Counted from the stretch's first letter, positions 16,245 to 21,931 are shown. The stretch is 32,557 nucleotides of DNA from Bacteroidales bacterium (GCA_017540505.1 JAFYAW010000002.1:1-32557); one strand, 5' to 3'. Notes: generated by a model not told the origin, from the letters alone. Program-made: numbers and translations.

Positions 16245-16287
16245 GATAACAGATAACGGCATCTGTAGCTATCACCCAATTTTTTTG
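16245..16287 (+). terminator. Intrinsic terminator of the parvulin-FecCD operon
   Basis: GATA-A-CAGAT pairs with ATCTG-TAGC-TATC (16245-16273), followed by a run of eight T at 16280-16287, five bases after the FecCD stop. Confidence 0.65.
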
Positions 16288-16340
16288 TTACATAATATAA
16301 ATAATGATGAAGTGGGACTCGGTTTTCCCAATTAATTTCG

Positions 16341-16348
16341 TATCTTTG
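16341..16348 (+). promoter_or_regulatory. -7 box TATCTTTG for the NifU-like gene
   Basis: TATCTTTG followed by CAGCC is an exact Bacteroidetes -7 box. It lies only 13 bases before ATG 16361 and 22 before ATG 16370, which favours a very short leader or the second ATG. Confidence 0.75.
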
Positions 16349-16360
16349 CAGCCGTAAAAA

Positions 16361-16618
16361 ATGAAGCACATGGAAAGTCCGACACTCGAACAGAAAGTGA
16401 AATCCATCATCGACCAGATCCGCCCCTACCTCCAGCAGGATGGTGGTGACATTGAATTTGTGGAGCTCACTTCCGACAATGTGGTGAAAGTGAAGCTGCA
16501 GGGTGCCTGCGGTTCCTGTCCCCATGCCAAAATGACCTTGAAAAACGGCGTGGAGCAGACCCTCAAGCACTATCTGCCTGAGATTGACCGGGTGGAGGAC
16601 GTGGTGCTGGGATTCTAA
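16361..16618 (+). CDS. NifU C-terminal-domain iron-sulfur scaffold protein
   Basis: 85 residues from ATG 16361; given the promoter at 16341 the ATG at 16370 (MESPTLEQK) is equally possible. It is a stand-alone NifU-like domain: VKSIIDQIRPYLQQDGGDIEFVEL, then VKVKLQGACGSCPHAKMTLKNGVEQTLKHYLPEI. The C-G-S-C pair binds an iron-sulfur cluster that is passed to target proteins, as in the Nfu family. It acts in the cytoplasm. It is a single-gene unit bounded upstream by a terminator and downstream by a palindrome at 16625 that could end its message. Confidence 0.92.
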   Translation: MKHMESPTLEQKVKSIIDQIRPYLQQDGGDIEFVELTSDNVVKVKLQGACGSCPHAKMTLKNGVEQTLKHYLPEIDRVEDVVLGF

Positions 16619-16624
16619 TTTTGT

Positions 16625-16648
16625 AGAGACGCAATGCATTGCGTCTCT
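16625..16648. repeat. REP-like perfect palindrome, GTAGAGACG family, copy 1
   Basis: A 24-bp perfect palindrome with half AGAGACGCAATG starts six bases after the NifU stop. The same outer half GTAGAGACGC heads the palindrome at 20676-20703, and GTAGAGACG recurs at 32399-32407. The inner bases differ between copies but stay self-complementary, so pairing is kept while sequence varies. Confidence 0.75.
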
Positions 16649-16657
16649 CATTAAGCA

Positions 16658-16757
16658 GCCTCGAAGAGGCAAAACGCACGAAGTGCAATTAACCCCACAC
16701 AAGCGAAGCGCAGTGTGGGGACGGAACGGCCCCAAAAAGCGAAGCGCAGTGTGGGGC
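16658..16757. repeat. Cluster of GAA-containing hairpins with a 20-bp direct repeat
   Basis: Four hairpins follow in 100 bases: GCCTC-GAA-GAGGC (16658-16670), GCAC-GAA-GTGC (16676-16686), CCCCACAC/GTGTGGGG around AAGCGAAGCGCA (16693-16720), and GCCCC/GGGGC around a similar loop (16729-16757). AAGCGAAGCGCAGTGTGGGG occurs twice, at 16701-16720 and 16737-16756, 36 bases apart. This fills the gap between the NifU-like gene and ychF. An open frame from 16715 crosses it but is not part of ychF. Confidence 0.7.
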
Positions 16758-16789
16758 AACAAAAACGAAACGAAACAAACATACCAAAT

Positions 16790-17887
16790 ATGGGCCTCAA
16801 ATGCGGCATAGTAGGACTGACGAACTCGGGTAAAACCACGATGTTCAACTGCATCTCCAACACGAAGGCGGAGGTGACGGACTTCGCGTACAGTACAAAC
16901 AAGTCCAACATCGGCGTGTGCCAGGTGCCCGACGAGCGTTTGACCCATATCAACACCTTCATCAAGGCTGACAAATTAGTGTTCGCCAATCTGGACTTGG
17001 TGGACATTCCCGGTTTGGCCAAGGGTGCCAGCCAGGGTGCCGGCATCGGTAACAGCTTCCTTGCCGACGTGCGCCTGTGCGATGCGCTGATTCATGTGTT
17101 GCGCTGCTTTGATAATCCGGCCCTGCCTCATGAGGAGGGTTCCGTGGACCCCGTCCGCGACATTGAGATTGTGGATTTTGAGTTGCAATGCAAGGATTTG
17201 GAGCAGATCGAGCGCAAGATCAGCAAGGTGGAGAAAGCCGCCAAGATTGGGGACAAGACGGCCAAGCACGACTACGAGGTTTTGAAGAAATACAAGGAGC
17301 ATCTGGAGGGTTTCCAGAATGTGCGCACCTTGGAAGTGACGGAGGATGAGCATGCCGTGGTAGCCGACATGATGCTGCTGACGGAGAAGCCGGTGCTGTT
17401 TGTGTGCAACGTGAACGATGACGACGCCGTAAGTGGCAACGCCTATTCGGAGGCTGTGACGAAGTATGTGGAGGAAAACGGCGGGGAGATGCTGGTCATC
17501 GCCGCCAAGATTGAATCCGAAATCGCCGAGTTGGAGAGCGAGGAGGACCGCAAGGCCTTCTTGGAGGACGTGGGCTTGACCGAGCCGGGTGTGAACAAGG
17601 TGATCCGTGCGGCCTACAAGATGCTGGACCTCATCTCCTTCTTCACTGTCGGTGGCAAGGAGAATCGCGCATGGACCATCACACGGGGCATGTTGGCGCC
17701 ACAGGCCGCGGGCGTCATCCACAGTGACCTGGAACGCGGCTTCATCCGCGCCGAGGTCATCAAATATGAGGATTTGAAAACGCTCGGCTCCGAGCTCAAA
17801 TGCAAGGAAGCCGGCAAATTATATGTGGAAGGGAAAAACTACGTGGTGCAGGACGGAGACATTCTGCACATACGATTTAATGTTTAG
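16790..17887 (+). CDS. ychF: Ribosome-binding ATPase YchF (Obg-related P-loop family)
   Basis: ATG 16790 is used because MGLKCGIVGLTNSGKTT is the normal YchF start and gives 365 residues, the usual length; the in-frame extension to 16715 is translated repeat DNA. The P-loop is GLTNSGKTT (residues ~9-17), the G3 motif is DIPGLAKGASQGAGIGNSFLADVRLCDALIHVLRCF, and the G4-like element is NVND in FVCNVNDDDA. A helical insert (KDLEQIERKISKVEKAAK) and a C-terminal TGS domain (DLISFFTVGGKENRAWTITRG...HSDLERGFIRAEVI...VQDGDILHIRFNV) complete it. YchF prefers ATP over GTP, binds ribosomes and is linked to stress responses. Confidence 0.97.
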   Translation: MGLKCGIVGLTNSGKTTMFNCISNTKAEVTDFAYSTNKSNIGVCQVPDERLTHINTFIKADKLVFANLDLVDIPGLAKGASQGAGIGNSFLADVRLCDALIHVLRCFDNPALPHEEGSVDPVRDIEIVDFELQCKDLEQIERKISKVEKAAKIGDKTAKHDYEVLKKYKEHLEGFQNVRTLEVTEDEHAVVADMMLLTEKPVLFVCNVNDDDAVSGNAYSEAVTKYVEENGGEMLVIAAKIESEIAELESEEDRKAFLEDVGLTEPGVNKVIRAAYKMLDLISFFTVGGKENRAWTITRGMLAPQAAGVIHSDLERGFIRAEVIKYEDLKTLGSELKCKEAGKLYVEGKNYVVQDGDILHIRFNV

Positions 17888-17963
17888 AGTATAGAGTTGA
17901 GAGTTTAGAGATAACACGTTTCTATGAAACAATATCTCTCAACTCTCAACTATAAACCCTCAA
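17884..17963. repeat. Two facing arrays of the heptamer TTNAGAG
   Basis: 17884-17911 reads as four 7-base units (TTAGAGT, ATAGAGT, TGAGAGT, TTAGAGA). 17936-17963 reads as four units of the complement (CTCTCAA, CTCTCAA, CTATAAA, CCCTCAA). The two 28-base arrays face each other around a 24-base centre and can pair into a long imperfect hairpin. The first overlaps the ychF stop codon. A further same-family array is at 28764-28791. Confidence 0.65.
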
Positions 17964-17971
17964 CTATTGAT

Positions 17972-18044
17972 GCGATAGTAGCTCAGTTGGTAGAGCGGCG
18001 GCTTCCCAAGCCGCAGGTCGCGGGTTCGAACCCCGTCTGTCGCT
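17972..18044 (+). tRNA. tRNA-Gly (anticodon CCC)
   Basis: 73 bases fold into a full cloverleaf. The acceptor GCGATAG pairs with CTGTCGC with U-G wobbles, the D arm is GCTC/GAGC, the anticodon stem is GCGGC/GCCGC with loop TTCCCAA (anticodon CCC at 18005-18007), and the T arm loop is TTCGAAC. The discriminator is T, as usual for glycine tRNAs, and the CCA end is not encoded. It reads GGG codons. Its 3' end is part of a 29-bp direct repeat with 20644-20672, marking it as an integration target. Confidence 0.95.
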
Positions 18045-18046
18045 CA
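18018..18046. repeat. attL: direct-repeat core at the tRNA-Gly 3' end
   Basis: 29 bases spanning the T arm, acceptor 3' strand and the following CA are identical to 20644-20672. The intact tRNA lies on this side, as expected when an element restores the tRNA it enters. Confidence 0.8.
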
Positions 18047-18059
18047 AAACACTAAAAAA

Positions 18060-18093
18060 CAGCGATTTACAACCGGATAATCGCTGTTTTTTT
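18060..18093 (+). terminator. Intrinsic terminator after tRNA-Gly
   Basis: CAGCGATT (18060-18067) pairs perfectly with AATCGCTG (18079-18086) across an 11-base loop, followed by seven T. Confidence 0.9.
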
Positions 18094-18099
18094 CGTAAT

Positions 18100-18120
18100 C
18101 GGGACAGAAACGGGACAAAA
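18100..18120. promoter_or_regulatory. Left arm-type motif (two CGGGACA repeats)
   Basis: CGGGACA occurs twice, 11 bases apart, within a 21-base block that recurs with one mismatch and the same orientation at 20531-20551. Its distance from the att core and presence at both ends fit arm-type recombinase binding sites. The remaining stretch to 18251 holds a CGAACC/GGTTCG inverted repeat but no gene. Confidence 0.55.
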
Positions 18121-18251
18121 TGACGTTTTATACTGTTTCCTTTTGAAACATAAGACATAGAACTTCAGTATGTTACAAAATCATTGTTTTCGAACCGCAG
18201 GCATATTGGTTCGAGGACCGAGATTTTTGGGCGTTTATACTAAAAAATGAG

Positions 18252-18259
18252 TATCTTTG
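18252..18259 (+). promoter_or_regulatory. -7 box TATCTTTG for the toxin-antitoxin operon
   Basis: TATCTTTG followed by CGTCG is an exact -7 match, 24 bases before the antitoxin ATG at 18283. TTTTTGG at 18224-18230 is a possible but slightly distant -33 element. Confidence 0.75.
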
Positions 18260-18282
18260 CGTCGATTTTAAGTTGATGTAGA

Positions 18283-18513
18283 ATGAATAACAATATGACA
18301 TATTCGCAAATGGCGCAGTTAGAGCTGATGAACGCGGCGGCCAATGTCAACTCGCAGGAGGATTTGGATGCGCTGAAGCTAACCATCTCGCTCTTCTTTG
18401 CCGAGAAGGCGCAACGTGAAATTGACCAAATGTGGGAGGACGGCACCTTTAACCAGGAAAAGCTGGACGAACTCCGTGGCCAACATTTGAGAACACCCTA
18501 CAAAACCGTTTAG
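18283..18513 (+). CDS. Probable antitoxin of a PIN-type toxin-antitoxin pair
   Basis: 76 residues, mostly helical and charged (MAQLELMNAAANVNSQEDLDALKLTISLFFAEKAQREIDQMWEDG). There is no recognisable DNA-binding motif. The assignment rests on context: it is small, directly promoted from 18252, and is followed after three bases by a PIN-domain gene of the putative-toxin type. The C-terminal segment (KLDELRGQHLRTPYKTV) resembles the tail that antitoxins thread into the toxin groove. It should neutralise the toxin in the cytoplasm. Without the neighbour it would be a plain hypothetical protein. Confidence 0.65.
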   Translation: MNNNMTYSQMAQLELMNAAANVNSQEDLDALKLTISLFFAEKAQREIDQMWEDGTFNQEKLDELRGQHLRTPYKTV

Positions 18514-18516
18514 CGT

Positions 18517-18996
18517 ATGCGATACGTGGTTCTTGACACCAACGCCTTGATCCAAGCCCTTCCTACCAAGAGTCCTTATCATAGAATTTGGTCTGACTTT
18601 CTTGATGGAAAGTATCGCCTTTGTGTGAGCAATGAGATACTGTCAGAATATGAGGAAATTCTATCCATCCACACCTCTCCGAAAGTCGCCCATAATGTTG
18701 TTGAGGCAATTGCCCGCCATCCTTTAACTCATTATCGGGAATCATATTATCGGTTTCGCTTGCTGGCTGATGTGGACAAAGATGATGACAAATTCGTGGA
18801 TTGCGCCATCACGTCTAATGCCGACTACATTGTCACGGAAGACACGCATTTCAATCGCCTCAAGCAGATTCCATTCCCGAAACTCACCATCTTGACTTTG
18901 GAAGAGTTCAATGAAGAGCTGAAAAAAGTAGCCGAGGATAAAACTGATTTTATATGGAAAACAACAAGAGGTTTATACGGAAGAGGAACTACTTGA
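18517..18996 (+). CDS. PIN-domain putative toxin (endoribonuclease)
   Basis: 159 residues. PIN acidic residues are in place: D7 in VVLDTNALIQAL, E44 in ILSEYEEIL, and the DKDDDKFVDCAITSNADYIVTEDTHF block holding D95 and the C-terminal aspartates. This matches the family of putative PIN toxins that cut RNA with Mg2+/Mn2+. The start lies three bases after the antitoxin stop, so translation is likely coupled. Such a pair can stabilise a small integrated element against loss, which fits its place inside the tRNA-flanked unit. The substrate cannot be told. The last 43 bases overlap the ORF remnant at 18954-19108. Confidence 0.85.
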   Translation: MRYVVLDTNALIQALPTKSPYHRIWSDFLDGKYRLCVSNEILSEYEEILSIHTSPKVAHNVVEAIARHPLTHYRESYYRFRLLADVDKDDDKFVDCAITSNADYIVTEDTHFNRLKQIPFPKLTILTLEEFNEELKKVAEDKTDFIWKTTRGLYGRGTT

Positions 18997-19108
18997 TGAA
19001 CTCATCGGCAAGTGAGGAACGGCTGAATGTGATGGATTTGAAGCCAAGCTCAAAAAAGAGGTTGACGAATATCTTTGGGGTAACGAACTAAATAATAAAT
19101 GGCTGTAG
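18954..19108 (+). pseudogene. ORF remnant after the PIN gene
   Basis: The plus strand can be read as MENNK, then one frame change near 18968, then EVYTEEELLDELIGK, a TGA at 19013-19015, and GTAECDGFEAKLKKEVDEYLWGN...NNKWL to a TAG at 19106. The peptide composition (charged, helical) looks coding, so a small gene probably stood here and decayed. I do not recognise its family. It overlaps the toxin end and the permease start. Confidence 0.4.
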
Positions 19109-20343
19109 GCGATTTTCTTTGGGCACTGTTGGCTGTGGTTAACGCGATGAGCCCTTACTTGTTATTGGGATTCCTCATCGCAGGTGTACTGCATGTGTTT
19201 GTGCCGAAACGGTTTTACGCCAAGTATCTATCGCGAAGCAACAAATTGTCTGTTTTGTGGGCCGCCTTGTTGGGTGTGCCGCTGCCACTCTGCTCATGCG
19301 GCGTAATCCCCACCGCTGTTGGGCTTAAAAACGAGGGCGCGTCGAAAGGGGCGGTTGCTTCGTTTCTTATCGCCACGCCGCAGACCGGCATCGACTCTAT
19401 CTTGGCCATTTTCTCGCTGATGGGTCTCGGGTTCGCCATAGTGCGCCCTGTGGCTGCGTTAATCACCGGTGTTTGCGGCGGTTTTCTGGTCAATCGCTTT
19501 GTGAAAGACAATGAAGGGGACTACATCGCCGACACGACCTGCAAGGTGGAAAGCGGCAACCGCATCTGGCGCGTGTTTAAGTACGCCTACTTCGATATGA
19601 TTCAGGACATCGGTCTTCGGCTGACCATTGGCCTCTTGGTGGCCGCTCTTATCAATGTGGCCGTTCCCGATGAGTTCTTCCTTTCTTTCGGCAAGCAGCC
19701 CCTGTTACAGATGCTGGTCATCCTCGTGGTGGCAGTGCCGATGTACATCTGCTCCACCGGCAGCATCCCCGTGGCAGCAGCGCTAATGATGAAAGGCCTC
19801 TCGCCCGGTGCCGCACTTGTGATGCTGATGGCAGGTCCTGCGGTCAACATCGCTTCCATCCTCGTGGTGCGCAAGTCGATGGGTAGCCGCTTCACGTGGA
19901 TTTACCTACTTACCATTGTGGGCTTTTCCATCCTCTTCGGGCTGCTTATTAACGCGCTTGACATTCATGCTATCGGGATGTCTGATGAATGCGGTATGCA
20001 CAGTGCCTGCTGCAACTCGGAGGTCGTCTCTCCCAGCGTTTTTCAAATCATCTGTTCGTCATTATTAGTATTGTTCATCATAATAGCATTGAGTATGAAA
20101 TTCTTCAGCAAATTCAAGAAACAAAAAGAGACAGCCGATACGGTCGTTTACACCGTTGAGGGTATGCACTGCAATCATTGCAAAAACGCCTGTGAGCAGT
20201 CGGTCGGAAAAGTGAAAGGTGTTGACTCCTGTGAGGCCACCCCTGCGGCTAACACCCTTATCGTTACAGGAACAGCCTCGGAGTCTGACATTCGTGCTGC
20301 AGTTGAACAGGCCGGCTTCGATTTCAAGGGCATCAAAGATTGA
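19099..20343 (+). CDS. Metal-efflux permease (SO_0444/ArsP-like, DUF318) fused to an HMA metal-binding domain
   Basis: 414 residues. Two homologous membrane halves of about four helices each carry paired cysteine motifs: VPLPLCSCGVIPTAVGLKNEGASKGAVASFLIATPQTGIDS in the first and VPMYICSTGSIPVAAALMMKGLSPGAALVMLMAGPAVNIAS in the second. A helix at ~313-333 leads to a C-terminal HMA domain (~348-412) with the MxCxxC site GMHCNHC (C358, C361). Relatives export copper/zinc or organoarsenicals; the HMA domain points to soft-metal cations such as Cu+ or Zn2+. A DECGMHSACC cysteine cluster lies between the two parts. It is the main cargo gene of the tRNA-flanked element. Copper versus zinc cannot be decided here. 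Confidence 0.85.
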   Translation: MAVGDFLWALLAVVNAMSPYLLLGFLIAGVLHVFVPKRFYAKYLSRSNKLSVLWAALLGVPLPLCSCGVIPTAVGLKNEGASKGAVASFLIATPQTGIDSILAIFSLMGLGFAIVRPVAALITGVCGGFLVNRFVKDNEGDYIADTTCKVESGNRIWRVFKYAYFDMIQDIGLRLTIGLLVAALINVAVPDEFFLSFGKQPLLQMLVILVVAVPMYICSTGSIPVAAALMMKGLSPGAALVMLMAGPAVNIASILVVRKSMGSRFTWIYLLTIVGFSILFGLLINALDIHAIGMSDECGMHSACCNSEVVSPSVFQIICSSLLVLFIIIALSMKFFSKFKKQKETADTVVYTVEGMHCNHCKNACEQSVGKVKGVDSCEATPAANTLIVTGTASESDIRAAVEQAGFDFKGIKD

Positions 20344-20387
20344 GCACTTTTTGTTTCCATATAGGCTTTTATAATCAAAAAAACTCG

Positions 20388-20395
20388 TATTTTTG
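20388..20395 (+). promoter_or_regulatory. Orphan -7 box TATTTTTG inside the element
   Basis: TATTTTTG followed by CCGCA fits the consensus and points right, but no normal-sized gene follows before the att site. A terminator-like hairpin lies about 100 bases downstream. Confidence 0.5.
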
Positions 20396-20401
20396 CCGCA
20401 A

Positions 20402-20518
20402 ATTTGTTGCTACAAAATTTTGCGTTCTTTGAGAAACCACAAAAAAATGCACCGCTTTTTCTCTATCGTAAAGGGCGCATCAAAAATACCGATAATTGAT
20501 TAAAAATCAGTTATTTTT
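20402..20518 (+). ncRNA. Candidate small RNA (or 18-residue peptide mRNA) at the element's right end
   Basis: The unit runs from the promoter at 20388 to the hairpin and T-run at 20492-20518, about 115 nt. Its 5' part contains an imperfect inverted repeat (AAATTTGT...ACAAAATTT). A complete short ORF from ATG 20447 to TAA 20501 would encode MHRFFSIVKGASKIPIID, with the stop codon in the terminator loop. The position next to the att site is where many elements carry their recombination or control functions. The boundaries are inferred, not shown. Confidence 0.4.
20492..20518 (+). terminator. Intrinsic terminator-like hairpin
   Basis: ATAATTGATT (20492-20501) pairs with AATCAGTTAT (20505-20514) over ten positions with one U-G, loop AAA, then TTTTT. 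The stem is AT-rich, so strength is uncertain. Confidence 0.6.
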
Positions 20519-20530
20519 ATTGTTTTGTTT

Positions 20531-20551
20531 CGGGACAGAATCGGGACAAAA
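20531..20551. promoter_or_regulatory. Right arm-type motif (two CGGGACA repeats)
   Basis: This block is identical to 18100-18120 but for one base, and in the same orientation. It lies 92 bases inside the right att core. From here to 20643 there is no gene; GACAAA/TTTGTC at 20608-20625 is a small inverted repeat. Confidence 0.55.
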
Positions 20552-20643
20552 CAATGCAAAAGTGACCAAAAGTGTAATTCTTAAATTATTAACATTCAGC
20601 AAGTTGACAAAATGAATTTGTCCAAAGGGGCCGTGCCAGAGAA

Positions 20644-20672
20644 TCGCGGGTTCGAACCCCGTCTGTCGCTCA
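20644..20672. repeat. attR: displaced copy of the tRNA-Gly 3' end
   Basis: 29 bases are identical to the 3' end of tRNA-Gly at 18018-18046, beginning inside the T arm and ending two bases after the discriminator. No 5' half of a tRNA precedes it, so it is not a tRNA gene but an integration footprint. Confidence 0.85.
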
Positions 20673-20675
20673 TCT

Positions 20676-20703
20676 GTAGAGACGCGCCATGGCGCGTCTC
20701 TAC
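20676..20703. repeat. REP-like perfect palindrome, GTAGAGACG family, copy 2
   Basis: A 28-bp perfect palindrome with half GTAGAGACGCGCCA lies four bases outside the right att core. It shares GTAGAGACGC with copy 1 at 16625. Confidence 0.8.
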
Positions 20704-20721
20704 GTTCGTTTAAAGCGGGAT

Positions 20722-20777
20722 ATTCGTCTCGGTTTTATCAAAAACCGCATCGTTATTCATCTCGGTTTTATCAAAAA
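20722..20777. repeat. Two-copy direct repeat, 33-base period
   Basis: TCTCGGTTTTATCAAAAA occurs at 20727-20744 and 20760-20777, each preceded by ATTC plus one variable base. It lies in the gap between the palindrome and the end of the TonB-like gene; no gene is supported in 20673-20823. Confidence 0.7.
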
Positions 20778-20823
20778 TGTTTTCCCTTGCAGAATCGTCA
20801 TCATTAAAACTCCCGATGAGCGG

Positions 20824-21678
20824 TCACATCATCCCATAATAAAACGGAATCAAATAGCGACAACGGACGGGACTGCCATCCTTGAACGCTGGCTGCCAGC
20901 GCGGCATCTCCTTGACGATGCGAAGTGCCTGCTCGTCAAGGGCAGGGAAAAGTGATCTTTTGAGTTCGGCGTTGGCGATACTTCCATCCGGCTCGATGTC
21001 GAATTCCACCAGCACGACACCCACCACATTCGATTGCCCCACAACGGAATAGTCCATACGTTCGGAGAGGAAGTCGTATAGCCCTTCCGTCCTGCCGGGA
21101 AACACGGGTGCCACGTCAAATCCACGACTGTCGATGGGTTCGGAATGGAAAACAGATTCCTGCACCAATTTGGAGATGGGCTTCTGCTGGATCAGTTCTA
21201 CAATAACACATTCTTTGAGATAAAAGGGGTCCGCTTTATAGATTCTTTCACTACTGTCTGGCTGGAGGACCCGGAACAGAGGGTTGGGAAGCCTATGGGG
21301 GATGATGTCGTTGAGATACTTTTGGCCGAAAAGGGTGTCCACGTATGTGAAATACTCGGATAACCGTTCCCCCTGATAGGTAGTGTAACGTAGATTTTTC
21401 TCCTCATTACTTTCATTGGAATACAACAAAAAGTTGCATTTGTGGCCAGGGTGTTCATCCAGAAACTTCTGGAGTGGCTCCAGATAACGCGGCATTTCCC
21501 GTTCCAGCAGACGTCCATTCGCGTTCCATGGCAGCAAGTCCAGCGCAATCCGGGCGGAGTCCCGGACATAATCCACGTGGTTGGGAACCCCGACATAGTA
21601 CTGGCGTTGCGGATATGCAATTGAACAGGTGCAAAGGGCGAAGAGCAATGATGTCAAAAAGATCAAATGTCTTTTCAT
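20824..21678 (-). CDS. Secreted protein with C-terminal TonB-like domain
   Basis: 284 residues. A signal peptide (MKRHLIFLTSLLFALCTCSIAYP) replaces the membrane anchor expected of a true TonB. Residues ~60-120 contain a stretch resembling the peptidoglycan-binding part of OmpA-like proteins (PLQKFLDEHPGHKCNFLLYSNESNEEKNLRYTTYQGERLSEYF). The last ~90 residues follow the TonB C-terminal pattern: FPGRTEGLYDFLSERMDYSV, VVGVVLVEFDIEPDGSIANAELKRSLFPALDEQALRIVKEMPRWQPAFKDGSPVRCRYLIPFYY. Because it lacks an anchored N-terminus and Pro-rich spacer it is unlikely to transmit energy in the usual way; a periplasmic envelope role is more likely. It has its own promoter at 21699. Confidence 0.8.
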   Translation of the reverse strand: MKRHLIFLTSLLFALCTCSIAYPQRQYYVGVPNHVDYVRDSARIALDLLPWNANGRLLEREMPRYLEPLQKFLDEHPGHKCNFLLYSNESNEEKNLRYTTYQGERLSEYFTYVDTLFGQKYLNDIIPHRLPNPLFRVLQPDSSERIYKADPFYLKECVIVELIQQKPISKLVQESVFHSEPIDSRGFDVAPVFPGRTEGLYDFLSERMDYSVVGQSNVVGVVLVEFDIEPDGSIANAELKRSLFPALDEQALRIVKEMPRWQPAFKDGSPVRCRYLIPFYYGMM

Positions 21679-21698
21679 CTTTTTTGTTTTTTATACTG

Positions 21699-21706
21699 CA
21701 AAAATA
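21699..21706 (-). promoter_or_regulatory. -7 box TATTTTTG (minus strand) for the TonB-like gene
   Basis: The minus strand reads TATTTTTG followed by CAGTA, 20 bases before the ATG at 21678. Upstream lies an A/T-rich run. Confidence 0.75.
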
Positions 21707-21825
21707 GGATTTTTTTAAAACATGATGGTACACAATATTAACGGCAAATACAACGAAATTTTCGTAATACTGCATCAAAAAAAATTCAACCAACTGCAAC
21801 CATTTCGCATTCTTGCATCATAGTG

Positions 21826-21843
21826 TTACATCCACGGATGTAA
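21826..21843. promoter_or_regulatory. Palindrome TTACATCC-AC-GGATGTAA in the divergent intergenic region
   Basis: Eight-base perfect arms with a two-base centre lie in the 278-base gap between the divergent TonB-like and sigma-factor genes, 81 bases upstream of the sigma gene -7 box. A smaller ACGAAA/TTTCGT repeat lies near 21757. It may be a regulator site; nothing else is seen in the gap. Confidence 0.45.
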
Positions 21844-21923
21844 AACGAGTAATTGTATAACGAAAAAATAAAGGGAAAAAGAAAAACAACTACGAGGGAT
21901 TCCGTTCAACACTGGCATTTTTG

Positions 21924-21931
21924 TAGTTTTG
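21924..21931 (+). promoter_or_regulatory. -7 box TAGTTTTG for the sigma-factor operon
   Basis: TAGTTTTG followed by CCGCG fits TAnnTTTG, 25 bases before the ATG at 21957. This is a primary-sigma type box, so the ECF gene does not obviously promote itself. Confidence 0.65.

Larger units (their letters stand above)
18018..20672 (+). mobile_element. Small tRNA-Gly-integrated element lacking an integrase
   Basis: The element is bounded by a 29-bp exact direct repeat made of the tRNA 3' end (18018-18046 and 20644-20672). Just inside each end lies a near-identical 21-bp motif with two CGGGACA direct repeats (18100-18120 and 20531-20551, one mismatch). This is the layout left by a tyrosine recombinase that inserts at tRNA 3' ends: att cores outside, arm-type binding sites inside. 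The cargo is a PIN toxin-antitoxin pair, an ORF remnant, a metal-efflux permease fused to an HMA domain, and a short non-coding transcription unit. No integrase, excisionase or mobilisation gene is present, so it is either a deleted remnant or depends on an integrase supplied elsewhere. Confidence 0.72.

Noticed and set aside
16715-16789. N-terminal extension of YchF
   Set aside because: The extra 25 residues are translated hairpin repeats; MGLKCGIVGL at 16790 is the normal start.
17964-18158. 64-residue minus-strand ORF across the tRNA
   Set aside because: It is the familiar false ORF produced by reading a tRNA gene backwards.
20644-20672. A second tRNA gene
   Set aside because: Only the T arm and acceptor 3' strand are present; there is no D arm or anticodon arm upstream.
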